Below, in pieces: positions 52,650 through 60,496 of a stretch of DNA of 64,000 bases; positions within the stretch are counted from its first letter, which is position 1; each line of letters opens with the position of its first letter. The notes beneath the pieces were generated by a model. The model worked only from the letters and a program-made list of their open reading frames with translations. It was not told the DNA's origin and searched no databases. Source of the DNA: Microbacterium wangchenii (lineage in GTDB: Bacteria; Actinomycetota; Actinomycetes; Actinomycetales; Microbacteriaceae); the NCBI RefSeq assembly GCF_004564355.1, contig NZ_CP038266.1, positions 3,348,001 through 3,412,000 on the forward strand, in the 5' to 3' direction. The position numbers and the translations under genes are program-made.

Positions 52650-53734
52650 GCCGCGTCTCCTGTTCCCTCATCGCCGCCGGCGACCGCGACGGATGCCACG
52701 TCCGCGGGATCGAGCAGGAAGTCGAGCATGATCTTGGGGCGCCGCGTGCTCCCGCCGGCGAGCAGGTCCAGCGCCTCGACGGCTCGCGCGGCCGGGAAGA
52801 CGCGGTCGATGACGGCATCGGGGTTCACGACGCCGTCGGCGAGCAGCCGCACGGCCCGGTGGAGGAACGGGATGCCGCCCAGGACGCCGGTCACCTGCAG
52901 CCCCTTGACGACGATCGGCATGGCATCCAGCGGTTCGGGCGACCCCGGGACCCCGACGAGCGCGACGCGCCCGGCGGGACGGGCCAGGCGCACCGCGAGC
53001 CCGACGGCGCCCTCGCCACCGGAGGCCTCGATGACGGCGTCGTGGCGGTCGGCGGGGGCGTCGGCGCTGCGGACGAACGCGGCGCCGCACGCCTGCGCGC
53101 GCTCGGCTCGGTCGCCGCGGGAGTACACGGTCACGGCCGCGCCGGCGGCGCGCGCGACCTGGGCGGCCAGCATCCCGAGGGTGCCGGCGCCGATGACACC
53201 GAGCGATTCGCCGGCTTCCAGCCGCACGGCCGAGAGGGCGTGGAGCACGGTGACGAGCGGTTCGGCGAGCACGGCCGCCGAGGGATCGAGCCCCGCCGGC
53301 ACGACCGCGACGTTCTCGGCGGGCACCGCGACGTACTGCGCGGCGGCCCCCGGCGCGTCTCCGCGGACCCCGATCTCGTCACGGTGCGGGCACTGGTCGC
53401 GGCGGCCGGCGCGGCACAGCGCGCATCGTCCGCAGCTGAGGAACGGCTCGCCCACGACGCGGTCGCCGACGGCGATGCCCGCGACGTCGCCGTCCACGGC
53501 GGCGACGGTGCCGCACCATTCGTGGCCGGGGCGGAGGGGGTAGCGCGTGAGGCCGGATTCGAGGTATCCCATCGATCCGTCCAGCAGTGCCAGGTCGGTG
53601 CCGCAGATGCCGACGCGCTCGACCCGGACGAGCACGTGACCCTCCCGGGCTCCGGGGATGGCGACCTCACGCCACTGCGCGACGCCGGGAGCGGTGAAGA
53701 CGAGGGCAGCCATGCGGCCGGTGGGCCAGGCCAT
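52646..53734 (-). CDS. Zinc-dependent polyol dehydrogenase (GatD/sorbitol dehydrogenase-like)
   Basis: A 362-residue MDR dehydrogenase. Catalytic zinc residues are in RVGICGTDLALLDG near residue 43 and LRPGHEWCGTVAAVDG near 68. The structural four-Cys site is FLSCGRCALCRAGRRDQCPH near 105. The NAD loop is LGVIGAGTLGMLAAQVA near 182. It resembles galactitol-1-phosphate, sorbitol and threonine dehydrogenases. The start at 53734 shares a base with the SDR stop (TGATG); Met at 53713 is an alternative seven codons later. Confidence 0.88.
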   Translation of the reverse strand: MAWPTGRMAALVFTAPGVAQWREVAIPGAREGHVLVRVERVGICGTDLALLDGSMGYLESGLTRYPLRPGHEWCGTVAAVDGDVAGIAVGDRVVGEPFLSCGRCALCRAGRRDQCPHRDEIGVRGDAPGAAAQYVAVPAENVAVVPAGLDPSAAVLAEPLVTVLHALSAVRLEAGESLGVIGAGTLGMLAAQVARAAGAAVTVYSRGDRAERAQACGAAFVRSADAPADRHDAVIEASGGEGAVGLAVRLARPAGRVALVGVPGSPEPLDAMPIVVKGLQVTGVLGGIPFLHRAVRLLADGVVNPDAVIDRVFPAARAVEALDLLAGGSTRRPKIMLDFLLDPADVASVAVAGGDEGTGDAA

Positions 53735-54462
53735 CAGATCGGCTGCCCGGTGGGCAGGAGGACGAGGTCGCGTACGACGACGTGGGCGGGGCGGGTGAGC
53801 ATGAACACGATGGCGTCGGCGACGTCGGCGGAGCGGATGCCGGTGCGCTCCTCGATGCGGGCGGCCTCTTCCGGCGAGCCGTGCGCGAAGCCCCACAGCG
53901 GATTGAGCACGACGCCCGGCGCGATCGCTCCGACGCGCACGCCGGTTTCGGCGGTCTGGCGCCGGACGGTGTGCACGAAGGACTGCACCGCGTGCTTGCT
54001 GGCGGAGTACACCGGCTCCCACTCGATGTCCTGGTGCCCCGACACGGAGCTCGTGACGAGGATGTCGCCGGATCCCTGCGCGAGCAGGCAGGGAAGCGCA
54101 GCGCGCACCAGCGTCATGACGCCCGTGACGTTGGTGGCCACGAGAGCGGCGATGTCGGCGGGGTCGGTGGCCACGAGGTCGCCGCCGACGTAGATCCCCG
54201 CATTGGGCAGGACGATGTCCACCCGCCCGTGCCGGTCCAGGGCGTGCGCCACGATGCGCTCCGCACTGGCGGGGTCGGCGACATCCGCCGCGAACGGGGT
54301 GACGCGGTCGCCGAGGCTCGTCGCGAGCTCGGCGAGCCGCTCTTCGGAGCGGGCCACCGCCACGACGCGCACCCCCTCCGCGACCAGGGCGTGGGCCGTG
54401 GCCAGGCCGATCCCCGAGCTCGCGCCGGTGAGGATCGCCACCTTGTCGGTCAGCGTGGTCAT
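53734..54462 (-). CDS. Ribitol 2-dehydrogenase-like SDR
   Basis: A 242-residue short-chain dehydrogenase with the cofactor loop TGASSGIGLATA near residue 13, PNAGIYVGGDL near 88 and catalytic YSASK near 152. The stretch WEPVYSASKHAVQSFVHTVR and the C-terminal VVVRDLVLLP match, from memory, the Klebsiella ribitol dehydrogenase, so oxidation of ribitol (or a like polyol) to D-ribulose is a reasonable guess. It overlaps the class II aldolase gene upstream and the Zn dehydrogenase downstream. Confidence 0.85.
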   Translation of the reverse strand: MTTLTDKVAILTGASSGIGLATAHALVAEGVRVVAVARSEERLAELATSLGDRVTPFAADVADPASAERIVAHALDRHGRVDIVLPNAGIYVGGDLVATDPADIAALVATNVTGVMTLVRAALPCLLAQGSGDILVTSSVSGHQDIEWEPVYSASKHAVQSFVHTVRRQTAETGVRVGAIAPGVVLNPLWGFAHGSPEEAARIEERTGIRSADVADAIVFMLTRPAHVVVRDLVLLPTGQPI

Positions 54463-55220
54463 CGGGTCTCCTCTCCGGCCAGCAGCGCCCGCCGGTACTT
54501 CTCATCCGGACGGGTGTCGATGCGGACCACTTCGTCGGCGGGCATGAAACGCACGCCGCCGGCCGCGGCCGCGCCGATGAGCACCCGCGCGCACTTCTGG
54601 GCCATCGCCGTGATGCCCAGAACCTGCTCGGCGCTCGCACCGAGTGCGAACATCCCATGGTTGCGCAAGTAGATGGCCTTCGGCGCCTCGCCGTGCGCGC
54701 GGATGTGCCGCGTGAGACGCGTGCGCACCTCCCGGGCGAGCCGCACCCCCGGATCGATGTACGGCACGAGCAGGGGCGTCGCCCCGAGGACGACGATCTG
54801 GTCGGGGAAGAGTGCACCCTCCACGAGCAGCTCGGCGGCCTCCGAGCACAGCAGCGCGTTCACCGCCGTCGGATGACTGTGCGCGACGACGCACGCATCG
54901 GTGGCCTCGTACACGACGGCGTGCAGCAGCGCCTCGACGGAGGGTCGTCGCCCCTCCCGTGCGGCGATGGCGGAGAACAGCGCGTCGACCTCGTCGTCAC
55001 CGGCGTGCTCGTCGTCGATCAGGGCGAGCGCGTCGCGGAAGGCCAGCGGGACGAAGTCGTCGTGCCGTGCCGCGCCGAGGGCGGCTCCGCTGGCCTTCAC
55101 GAGCATCCCGTCGGCCACGCGCATCGACGTGTTGCCCTCCCCCAGCAACGCGGCGTCGAACGCCGGATCGCCCAGTCGGCGCGACAGATCCACGAGGGCG
55201 TCTCGGGCGGGGTCGGTCAT
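54459..55220 (-). CDS. Class II aldolase (L-fuculose-1-phosphate aldolase/AraD family)
   Basis: A 253-residue zinc aldolase/epimerase of the adducin family. GEGNTSMRVADGMLVKASGA near residue 26 binds the phosphate. Metal His residues are in CVVAHSHPTAVNALL near 103, and YLRNHGMFALG near 180 provides the third. It is expected to cleave a ketose 1-phosphate to DHAP and an aldehyde, fed by the FGGY kinase whose gene it overlaps (ATGA). This kinase-aldolase pairing is that of L-fucose, L-rhamnose and D-arabinose breakdown. Confidence 0.88.
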   Translation of the reverse strand: MTDPARDALVDLSRRLGDPAFDAALLGEGNTSMRVADGMLVKASGAALGAARHDDFVPLAFRDALALIDDEHAGDDEVDALFSAIAAREGRRPSVEALLHAVVYEATDACVVAHSHPTAVNALLCSEAAELLVEGALFPDQIVVLGATPLLVPYIDPGVRLAREVRTRLTRHIRAHGEAPKAIYLRNHGMFALGASAEQVLGITAMAQKCARVLIGAAAAGGVRFMPADEVVRIDTRPDEKYRRALLAGEETR

Positions 55221-56722
55221 GGGGCTCCTTCGGGGACGGGGCGGGAAGCGGGAAGCGGTGCCGCGGGGACGGGATGGACGCGCGGCGCCGGCTCGCCGTC
55301 GTCCACGTCGAGGGAGCGGGCGGCGGCGAGGTCGGGGAGCGCCCCGGCGGCGACGGCGAGCTGGAGGAGGATGCCGCGGACCGAGGCCTCGGCCGGGCCC
55401 GCCGTGACCGGCACGCCGGCGGCCGCTGCGGTCAGGCCCGCCAGCAGGTCTCCGCGCGAGCCGCCGCCGACGAGGCGGATGCGCGCGACGGGCCGGCCGG
55501 TCAGCTGGTGGATCTCGGTCATGGTGCGGGCATAGGCGCGCGCGAGGCTGGCGAGGATGGCGCGGGCGAGGTCTCCGCGCGTCTGCGGCGGGATGCCGAC
55601 GTCGGCGGCGCACCGGGCGGCGAGGCGGTCGATGAGGTCGCCGGGGGCGCCCAGCGCGGGATCGGCCGGGTCGAAGCATCCGGCGTAGCGCGACGCCGCC
55701 GCATCCTCCAGGAGCTGCGCGAGGCGGTCGAGCGGCCATTCGGCGAGTCCGTCCTGCGTCGCCCACTCGCGCGTGACCTGCTGAAGGAGCCACATGCCGC
55801 TGAGATTCTTCACCAGCAGCGTCGCGCCCTCCGCGCCGGTCTCCTGCGTGAAACCGCATGCGCGGGCGGTTTCGGTGAGCACGGGTTCGGCGATCGCGGC
55901 GCCGGCCACCGCCCAGCTTCCGCACGCGACGACGCCCTCGATCGCGTCGCCCTCCGCCGTCCCCACGACCGCGGAGAACGCCGCGGCCGTGTCGTGGGAG
56001 GTCACGAACCACACCGGCACCGGCTCGGTCAGGCCCAGGCGCGCGGTGACGTCGGCCGTGGTCGACCCGGCCGGGTGCCCTGCCGTCACGAGCGGGGGCA
56101 GCCGGGCGGGGAGACCGGCCGCCAAGGAGGGCGACCAGGCGTCCCGTGCGCGGTCCACGAGCGCCGTCGTGGAGGCGAGCGAACGCTCGGCGGCGACGGC
56201 GCCGGTGAGCAGGTGGACGAAGGCGTCGGCGATCAGCACGATCGTGTCATCGGGCGCGCCGATGCCGTCGCGCCCGTCCTGCCGCAGTTGATGGGCGGTG
56301 TTGATGGTCTGGTCCAGCACGCCCGTGACGGCGTAGTCGGCCGCGGCATCCCGCGACGCGGACGTGACGGCGGCGAAGGTCGCGTCGACGTCGCGGTGGT
56401 GACGCGCGAAGCGGCGCATCCGGCCGTCGCGCCGGAGGCGCACGTAGTCCACGCCCCACGAGTCCACGCCGATGCCGCGTACCGCGGCGCCCGCCGACGC
56501 CGCCGCGGCGCACGCCCGGGCCAGGCCGTCCCGCACATCGGCCCACAGGGCGTCGATGTCCCACGCGAGACCCTCGGGGCGGGGCACAGGGCGGTTCGCG
56601 AAGCGTGCGACCTCCCGCACCGACAGGCGGTGGGCGCCGTCGTCCAAGATTCCGAGCATGACCCGGCCGCTGGCGGAACCGAGGTCGACCGCGACGAACG
56701 CGGCCGGCGATGGCTCAGGCAT
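55217..56722 (-). CDS. FGGY carbohydrate kinase (rhamnulokinase/fuculokinase-like)
   Basis: A 501-residue FGGY kinase paralogous to the window's RhaB: it begins VAVDLGSASGRVMLGILDD and has GIGVDSWGVDYVRL near residue 88, WFVTSHDTAAAFSAVVG near 245, VACGSWAVAGAAI near 270 and IRLVGGGSRGDLLAGL near 430. The RhaB-like sequence suggests phosphorylation of a ketose at O1. It lies one base after the arabinitol-type SDR stop and overlaps the class II aldolase, so oxidation, phosphorylation and cleavage genes are consecutive. Confidence 0.9.
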   Translation of the reverse strand: MPEPSPAAFVAVDLGSASGRVMLGILDDGAHRLSVREVARFANRPVPRPEGLAWDIDALWADVRDGLARACAAAASAGAAVRGIGVDSWGVDYVRLRRDGRMRRFARHHRDVDATFAAVTSASRDAAADYAVTGVLDQTINTAHQLRQDGRDGIGAPDDTIVLIADAFVHLLTGAVAAERSLASTTALVDRARDAWSPSLAAGLPARLPPLVTAGHPAGSTTADVTARLGLTEPVPVWFVTSHDTAAAFSAVVGTAEGDAIEGVVACGSWAVAGAAIAEPVLTETARACGFTQETGAEGATLLVKNLSGMWLLQQVTREWATQDGLAEWPLDRLAQLLEDAAASRYAGCFDPADPALGAPGDLIDRLAARCAADVGIPPQTRGDLARAILASLARAYARTMTEIHQLTGRPVARIRLVGGGSRGDLLAGLTAAAAGVPVTAGPAEASVRGILLQLAVAAGALPDLAAARSLDVDDGEPAPRVHPVPAAPLPASRPVPEGAP

Positions 56723-56723
56723 G

Positions 56724-57491
56724 TCAGATGGCCGTGTAGCCGCCGTCGATCACGAGCGTCTGCCCGGTCAGGTACGACGAGGCCGAGGAGGCCAGCAGCA
56801 GCACGAGGCCGTCGAGGTCGGCGGGCTCCCCCATGCGTCCGGCGGGGATCGCGGAGATCCACTGCGCGGCCAGGTCGGGGTTGGCGTCGATGAACTGGCG
56901 TGTCATGTCCGAGAGGATGTAGCCCGGCGCGATGGCGTTCACGCGCAGGGCGGGCGCCCACTCGACCGCGAGCGAGCTGGTCAGCTGGTCGACGGCCGCC
57001 TTGGAGGCGTTGTACGACGCCTGATGCTGAGGCACGTTCACGACGCGACCCGACATCGAGGAGATGAGGATGGCCGAGCCTTCCCGGCCCTCGGCCAGCA
57101 GCGGGCGCGCGAAGGCCTGCGTGCTGAAGAACGTGCCGTTCAGGTTCACGTCGATCACCTTGCGCCACGTGTCCGGCTCCACCTCGGCCGAGTCGCCCCA
57201 GATCGTGATGCCGGCGGCGGTGATGAGGATGTCGGCGACCCCGAGCTCCCCGCGGACGTCGGCGAACGCCGCATCCACAGAGACCGGGTCGGTGACGTCG
57301 ACGAGGGCGGATGCGGTCTGCACGCCGTGCTCGTCGGCCAGACGCGCGGCGGAGTCGGCGACCTCCGGCAGCAGGTCGAGCAGGGCCACGTTCACGCTCT
57401 GGCGGGCCAGCGCCGAGGCCAGCGAATAGCCGATGCCGCGCGCACCGCCGGTGATGACGGCCGTGCGGCCGGCCAGGTCGGGGAAGTTCAT
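56724..57491 (-). CDS. SDR polyol dehydrogenase (arabinitol/mannitol dehydrogenase-like)
   Basis: A 255-residue short-chain dehydrogenase. The cofactor loop is TGGARGIGYSLA near residue 15, ILISSMSGRVVNVPQHQASY leads into the catalytic YNASK near 157, and YILSDMTRQF then SSYLTGQTLVIDGGY end the fold. This wording is close, from memory, to fungal D-arabinitol 2-dehydrogenase and NADP-mannitol/L-xylulose reductases, which interconvert polyols and ketoses. It follows the binding-protein gene after a large hairpin and leads the seven-gene enzymatic block. Confidence 0.88.
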   Translation of the reverse strand: MNFPDLAGRTAVITGGARGIGYSLASALARQSVNVALLDLLPEVADSAARLADEHGVQTASALVDVTDPVSVDAAFADVRGELGVADILITAAGITIWGDSAEVEPDTWRKVIDVNLNGTFFSTQAFARPLLAEGREGSAILISSMSGRVVNVPQHQASYNASKAAVDQLTSSLAVEWAPALRVNAIAPGYILSDMTRQFIDANPDLAAQWISAIPAGRMGEPADLDGLVLLLASSASSYLTGQTLVIDGGYTAI

Positions 57492-57514
57492 GATGCTCCG
57501 TCCGGGGAGGATGA

Positions 57515-57551
57515 CCGCGGTGGCCGGAGCACGAGGCTCCGGCCACCGCGG
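57515..57551 (-). terminator. Perfect 16-bp intercistronic hairpin after the binding-protein gene
   Basis: CCGCGGTGGCCGGAGC (57515-57530) and GCTCCGGCCACCGCGG (57536-57551) pair perfectly with a 5-base loop. The hairpin begins six bases after the binding-protein stop, and 24 bp before the next ATG. No T-run follows, so it is more likely an mRNA stabiliser and partial terminator within one operon than a full stop. Confidence 0.85.
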
Positions 57552-57557
57552 AGGGGA

Positions 57558-58553
57558 TCAGCAGGAGGAACGGTAGGCGGCGTCCGCGCCCTCGCCGTCG
57601 ATGTTGTCCTGCGTGATGATGGTGAAGCCGGTCTGGATCTTCTCCTCGACCGTCTCGCCCTCGAGCGCCGCGATGGCCTGCTCGACGCCGTCCTTGCCGA
57701 TGGTGGCCGGCTCCTGGGCGACGAGCGCCTGGACGATGCCGCCCCGCAGCTGCTCGACCTGGGCCGGACCCGCGTCGAAGCCGACGATCGTGACGTCACC
57801 GGTCTTGCCGGCCTGCTGCACACCGGTGGCCGTGCCCTCGGCGGCGAACAGGTTGGCGGCGAAGATGCCGACGATGTCGGGGTCCTTCTGCAGCGCGGCC
57901 GTGACGATCTCGGCCGCGGTGGCCGGCTCGTTGTGGCTGTACTGGATGCCGAGGAACTCGAAGTTCTCGTCCTCCGCGGCAGCCGCCTCGAACCCGGCCG
58001 CGCGCGCGTCGGAGGTCGAGATGCCCGGGTCGATGGAGACGACCAGGACCTTGCCTCCGTCGGGGTGGGCTTCCTTGATCGCGTCGAACGCCGCGGCGCC
58101 GCCGCCCTCGTTGTCGCTGGAGATCTGCGAGACCGCCATCGAGGGGTCTTCCAGCGTCGTGTCGACGAGGACGACCTTGATGCCGGCGTCGGCGGCGGCC
58201 TGGATCGGCGCTGCCATCGCGGTCACGTCGGTCGGGGCCACGAGGAGGGCGTCGGGCTTGGAGGCCACGACGGAATCCACGAGCGGCTTCTGCAGCGTGG
58301 GGTCGAACTTCTCCGGGCCCTGCACCGAGACGGTGGCCCCGGCAGCCTCGGCCGCCTCCTTGATGCCGCACTCCATCGAGATGTAGAACTCGTCGCCGGC
58401 GACGCCCTGGACGAAGGCGATCTTGTAACCGTCGTCGCCCGAGCCGCCGCCGGATCCGCCGGCGTTGCCGCCGTCGGAGGAGCAGCCGGCGAGCACGAGC
58501 GCGGCGGATGCGCCGAGCACGGCGATGCCGAGACCTTTCTTACTCCACTTCAT
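57558..58553 (-). CDS. Sugar ABC transporter substrate-binding lipoprotein, system 2
   Basis: A 331-residue type 1 periplasmic binding protein. The signal ends in the lipobox AALVLAGC (Cys near residue 24), followed by a Ser/Gly linker. YKIAFVQGVAGDEFYISMEC starts the mature fold and VTIVGFDAGPAQVEQLRGG is conserved near residue 235. It ends in an unusual YRSSC. ATG at 58553 is preferred to a TTG three codons upstream. It lies 48 bp after the permease gene. Confidence 0.93.
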   Translation of the reverse strand: MKWSKKGLGIAVLGASAALVLAGCSSDGGNAGGSGGGSGDDGYKIAFVQGVAGDEFYISMECGIKEAAEAAGATVSVQGPEKFDPTLQKPLVDSVVASKPDALLVAPTDVTAMAAPIQAAADAGIKVVLVDTTLEDPSMAVSQISSDNEGGGAAAFDAIKEAHPDGGKVLVVSIDPGISTSDARAAGFEAAAAEDENFEFLGIQYSHNEPATAAEIVTAALQKDPDIVGIFAANLFAAEGTATGVQQAGKTGDVTIVGFDAGPAQVEQLRGGIVQALVAQEPATIGKDGVEQAIAALEGETVEEKIQTGFTIITQDNIDGEGADAAYRSSC

Positions 58554-58601
58554 TGTGATCAACCGTTTCTCTTGTGTGGTGGGTTGGTGCAGTCGCCGCG
58601 G

Positions 58602-59681
58602 TCACCCGCGTCGACTTCCGCTGACGAACCTGCGCCAGAGGCTTTGGGTGTTGCCCCGCATCGCGGCGGAGCGGCGGGCCTGGTCGACGTACACGGCGGC
58701 GATGAGCACCGCGCCGACGGCGACCTGCTGCCAGAACGGCTGGACGCCGGTGATGACGAACCCGTTCTGCAGCACGGCGGGGATGAACAGACCCACGACC
58801 GTGCCGAAGATGGTGCCGATGCCGCCGAACAGCGACGTCCCGCCGATCACGACCGCCGCGATGACGTTGAGGTTCGTCTGCGACTGGCCGGCGATCGCCG
58901 TCGTGCTGAACTGCGACAGCGAGAGGATGCCGGCGAATCCGGCCAGGCCCCCGGAGATGGTGTAGATGCTGATCAGCTGGCGGTCGACCTTCACGCCCAC
59001 GCGCCGCGCCGCGACCTCGCTGGATCCCACGGCGAAGGTGTGCAGGCCGAAGCGCGTGTAGTGCAGCACGATCGCGCCGATGATGATGAGGACCAGCGCG
59101 ATCACCGAGATCGTCGGGATGGTGCCGAACACGTTGCCGTAGCCGATCGTGGTGGTCAGGACCGTGGGCACCTGCCGGATGTCGACGCCGCCGGTGAGGA
59201 TCTGCGCGAAACCGAGGGCCATGCCCAGCGAGCCCAGCGTGACGATCAGCGGCGGGATCTTCCCCTTGGCGATGAGGAATCCGTTGAACAGCCCCCACGC
59301 GACGCCCGAGGCGATCGCGACGAGGATGCCCACGATCGCCACGCCCCAGCCCTGACCGCCCATGGCGCGCATGACCATGGCCGACACGACGCCGGAGAAG
59401 ACCAGCACCGAGCCGATCGACAGGTCGATGCCGGCGGTGATGATGACGAACGTCATCCCGATGCCGAGGACGGCGAGGATGGAGGCGTTCTGGATGATGA
59501 GCCGGAAGTTCGACCACTGCGCGAACGTGTCGGGGGCGAGTGCGCTGAAGATCGCGACGATCACCAGCAGCACCAGGAGGATCTGGAAGGCCTGGGCCTT
59601 CAGGAGGTGCTTGAGGAAGCCCTCCTTCGGTTCGGCGGTTCCGATCGCCATGGTCTCGGTGGGCGGGCTCGACGTGCTCAT
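58602..59681 (-). CDS. Sugar ABC transporter permease (RbsC/FrcC-like), system 2
   Basis: A 359-residue permease with about ten helices. The family signature GMTFVIITAGIDLSIGSVLV is near residue 80, and VAARRVGVKVDRQL and AAVVIGGTSLFGGIGTIFGT follow near 230-285. ATG at 59681 overlaps the ATPase stop (ATGA). It pairs with the single-domain ATPase and the binding protein encoded on either side. Confidence 0.94.
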   Translation of the reverse strand: MSTSSPPTETMAIGTAEPKEGFLKHLLKAQAFQILLVLLVIVAIFSALAPDTFAQWSNFRLIIQNASILAVLGIGMTFVIITAGIDLSIGSVLVFSGVVSAMVMRAMGGQGWGVAIVGILVAIASGVAWGLFNGFLIAKGKIPPLIVTLGSLGMALGFAQILTGGVDIRQVPTVLTTTIGYGNVFGTIPTISVIALVLIIIGAIVLHYTRFGLHTFAVGSSEVAARRVGVKVDRQLISIYTISGGLAGFAGILSLSQFSTTAIAGQSQTNLNVIAAVVIGGTSLFGGIGTIFGTVVGLFIPAVLQNGFVITGVQPFWQQVAVGAVLIAAVYVDQARRSAAMRGNTQSLWRRFVSGSRRG

Positions 59682-60442
59682 TGGTTCCCCTCCTTCGTGA
59701 TGGCGCCGGTCATCAGACCGACCAGTTCCTCCATCGACGTGTCCTTCGCGTCGAGAACCGCGGCGCGGGTCCCCAGTCGCAGCACCTGGATGCGGTCGGC
59801 GACCTCCATGACGTGCGGCATCGAGTGGCTGATCAGGACGACGGCGATCCCCTTGTCGCGCACGCGCCGGATCGTATCGAGCACGTTCTGGGTCTGGCGG
59901 ACGCCGAGGGCGGCAGTGGGCTCGTCGAGGAACACGAGGCGGTTCGCCCAGTGCACGGCGCGCGCGATGGCGATCGCCTGACGCTGACCGCCCGACATCT
60001 CGCCGACGGGGGAGGTGAGCGAGCGGACGGTGGCACCGAGGTCGGCGAAGGCCGCGCGCGACTCCTCGCGCATCTCCTTCGTCTTCATGAACCCCAGCGC
60101 GCCGCCGAGACCCGCCCGTGGCAGCTCGCGACCCAGATACATGTTCTGCACGGGATCCAGATGCGGGGCGAGGGCGAGGTCCTGGTACACCGTCTCGATG
60201 CCCAGGGCGCTGGCCTGCGACGGCGTGGTGAGCTCGATGGGTTCGCCGTCGAACTTGATCGTGCCGCTGTCGACGGCGAGGTTGCCCGACAGCGCCTTGA
60301 CGAGAGTGGACTTGCCGGCGCCGTTGTCGCCGATGAGAGCCGTCACCTCACCGGGGTACACCTCGAAATCGGCTTCGTTGAGCGCGCGGACGTGGCCGAA
60401 CTGGCGGGACAGTCCACGGGCTTCGAGTACAGGGGTGGGCAT
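59678..60442 (-). CDS. Sugar ABC transporter ATP-binding protein, single domain (FrcA-like), system 2
   Basis: A 254-residue ATPase with one ABC domain: Walker A GDNGAGKSTLVKALSG near residue 37, signature EMSGGQRQAIAIARAV near 135, Walker B RLVFLDEPTAALG near 158, and switch His in VLISHSMPHV. It must work as a homodimer, unlike the two-domain ATPase of system 1. This single-domain form with an Rbs-like permease recalls the fructose-type FrcBCA importer. AGGAGC precedes the ATG, 54 bp after the FGGY kinase gene. Confidence 0.93.
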   Translation of the reverse strand: MPTPVLEARGLSRQFGHVRALNEADFEVYPGEVTALIGDNGAGKSTLVKALSGNLAVDSGTIKFDGEPIELTTPSQASALGIETVYQDLALAPHLDPVQNMYLGRELPRAGLGGALGFMKTKEMREESRAAFADLGATVRSLTSPVGEMSGGQRQAIAIARAVHWANRLVFLDEPTAALGVRQTQNVLDTIRRVRDKGIAVVLISHSMPHVMEVADRIQVLRLGTRAAVLDAKDTSMEELVGLMTGAITKEGNQ

Positions 60443-60496
60443 GTCAGCTCCTTTCCATGCGGATGCGGATGTGCAGGTGGTTCACAGTGGCTCCGT

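Noticed and set aside
53735..54817. Extended frame fusing the Zn dehydrogenase to upstream sequence
   Set aside because: The extra part is a shadow of the ribitol-dehydrogenase-like SDR gene; the true start overlaps that gene's stop.
56472..59981. A plus-strand open frame of more than 1100 codons
   Set aside because: It runs antisense to FGGY kinase, SDR, binding-protein and permease genes that all show clear motifs. Its product is His/Asp/Gly-rich and resembles no family.
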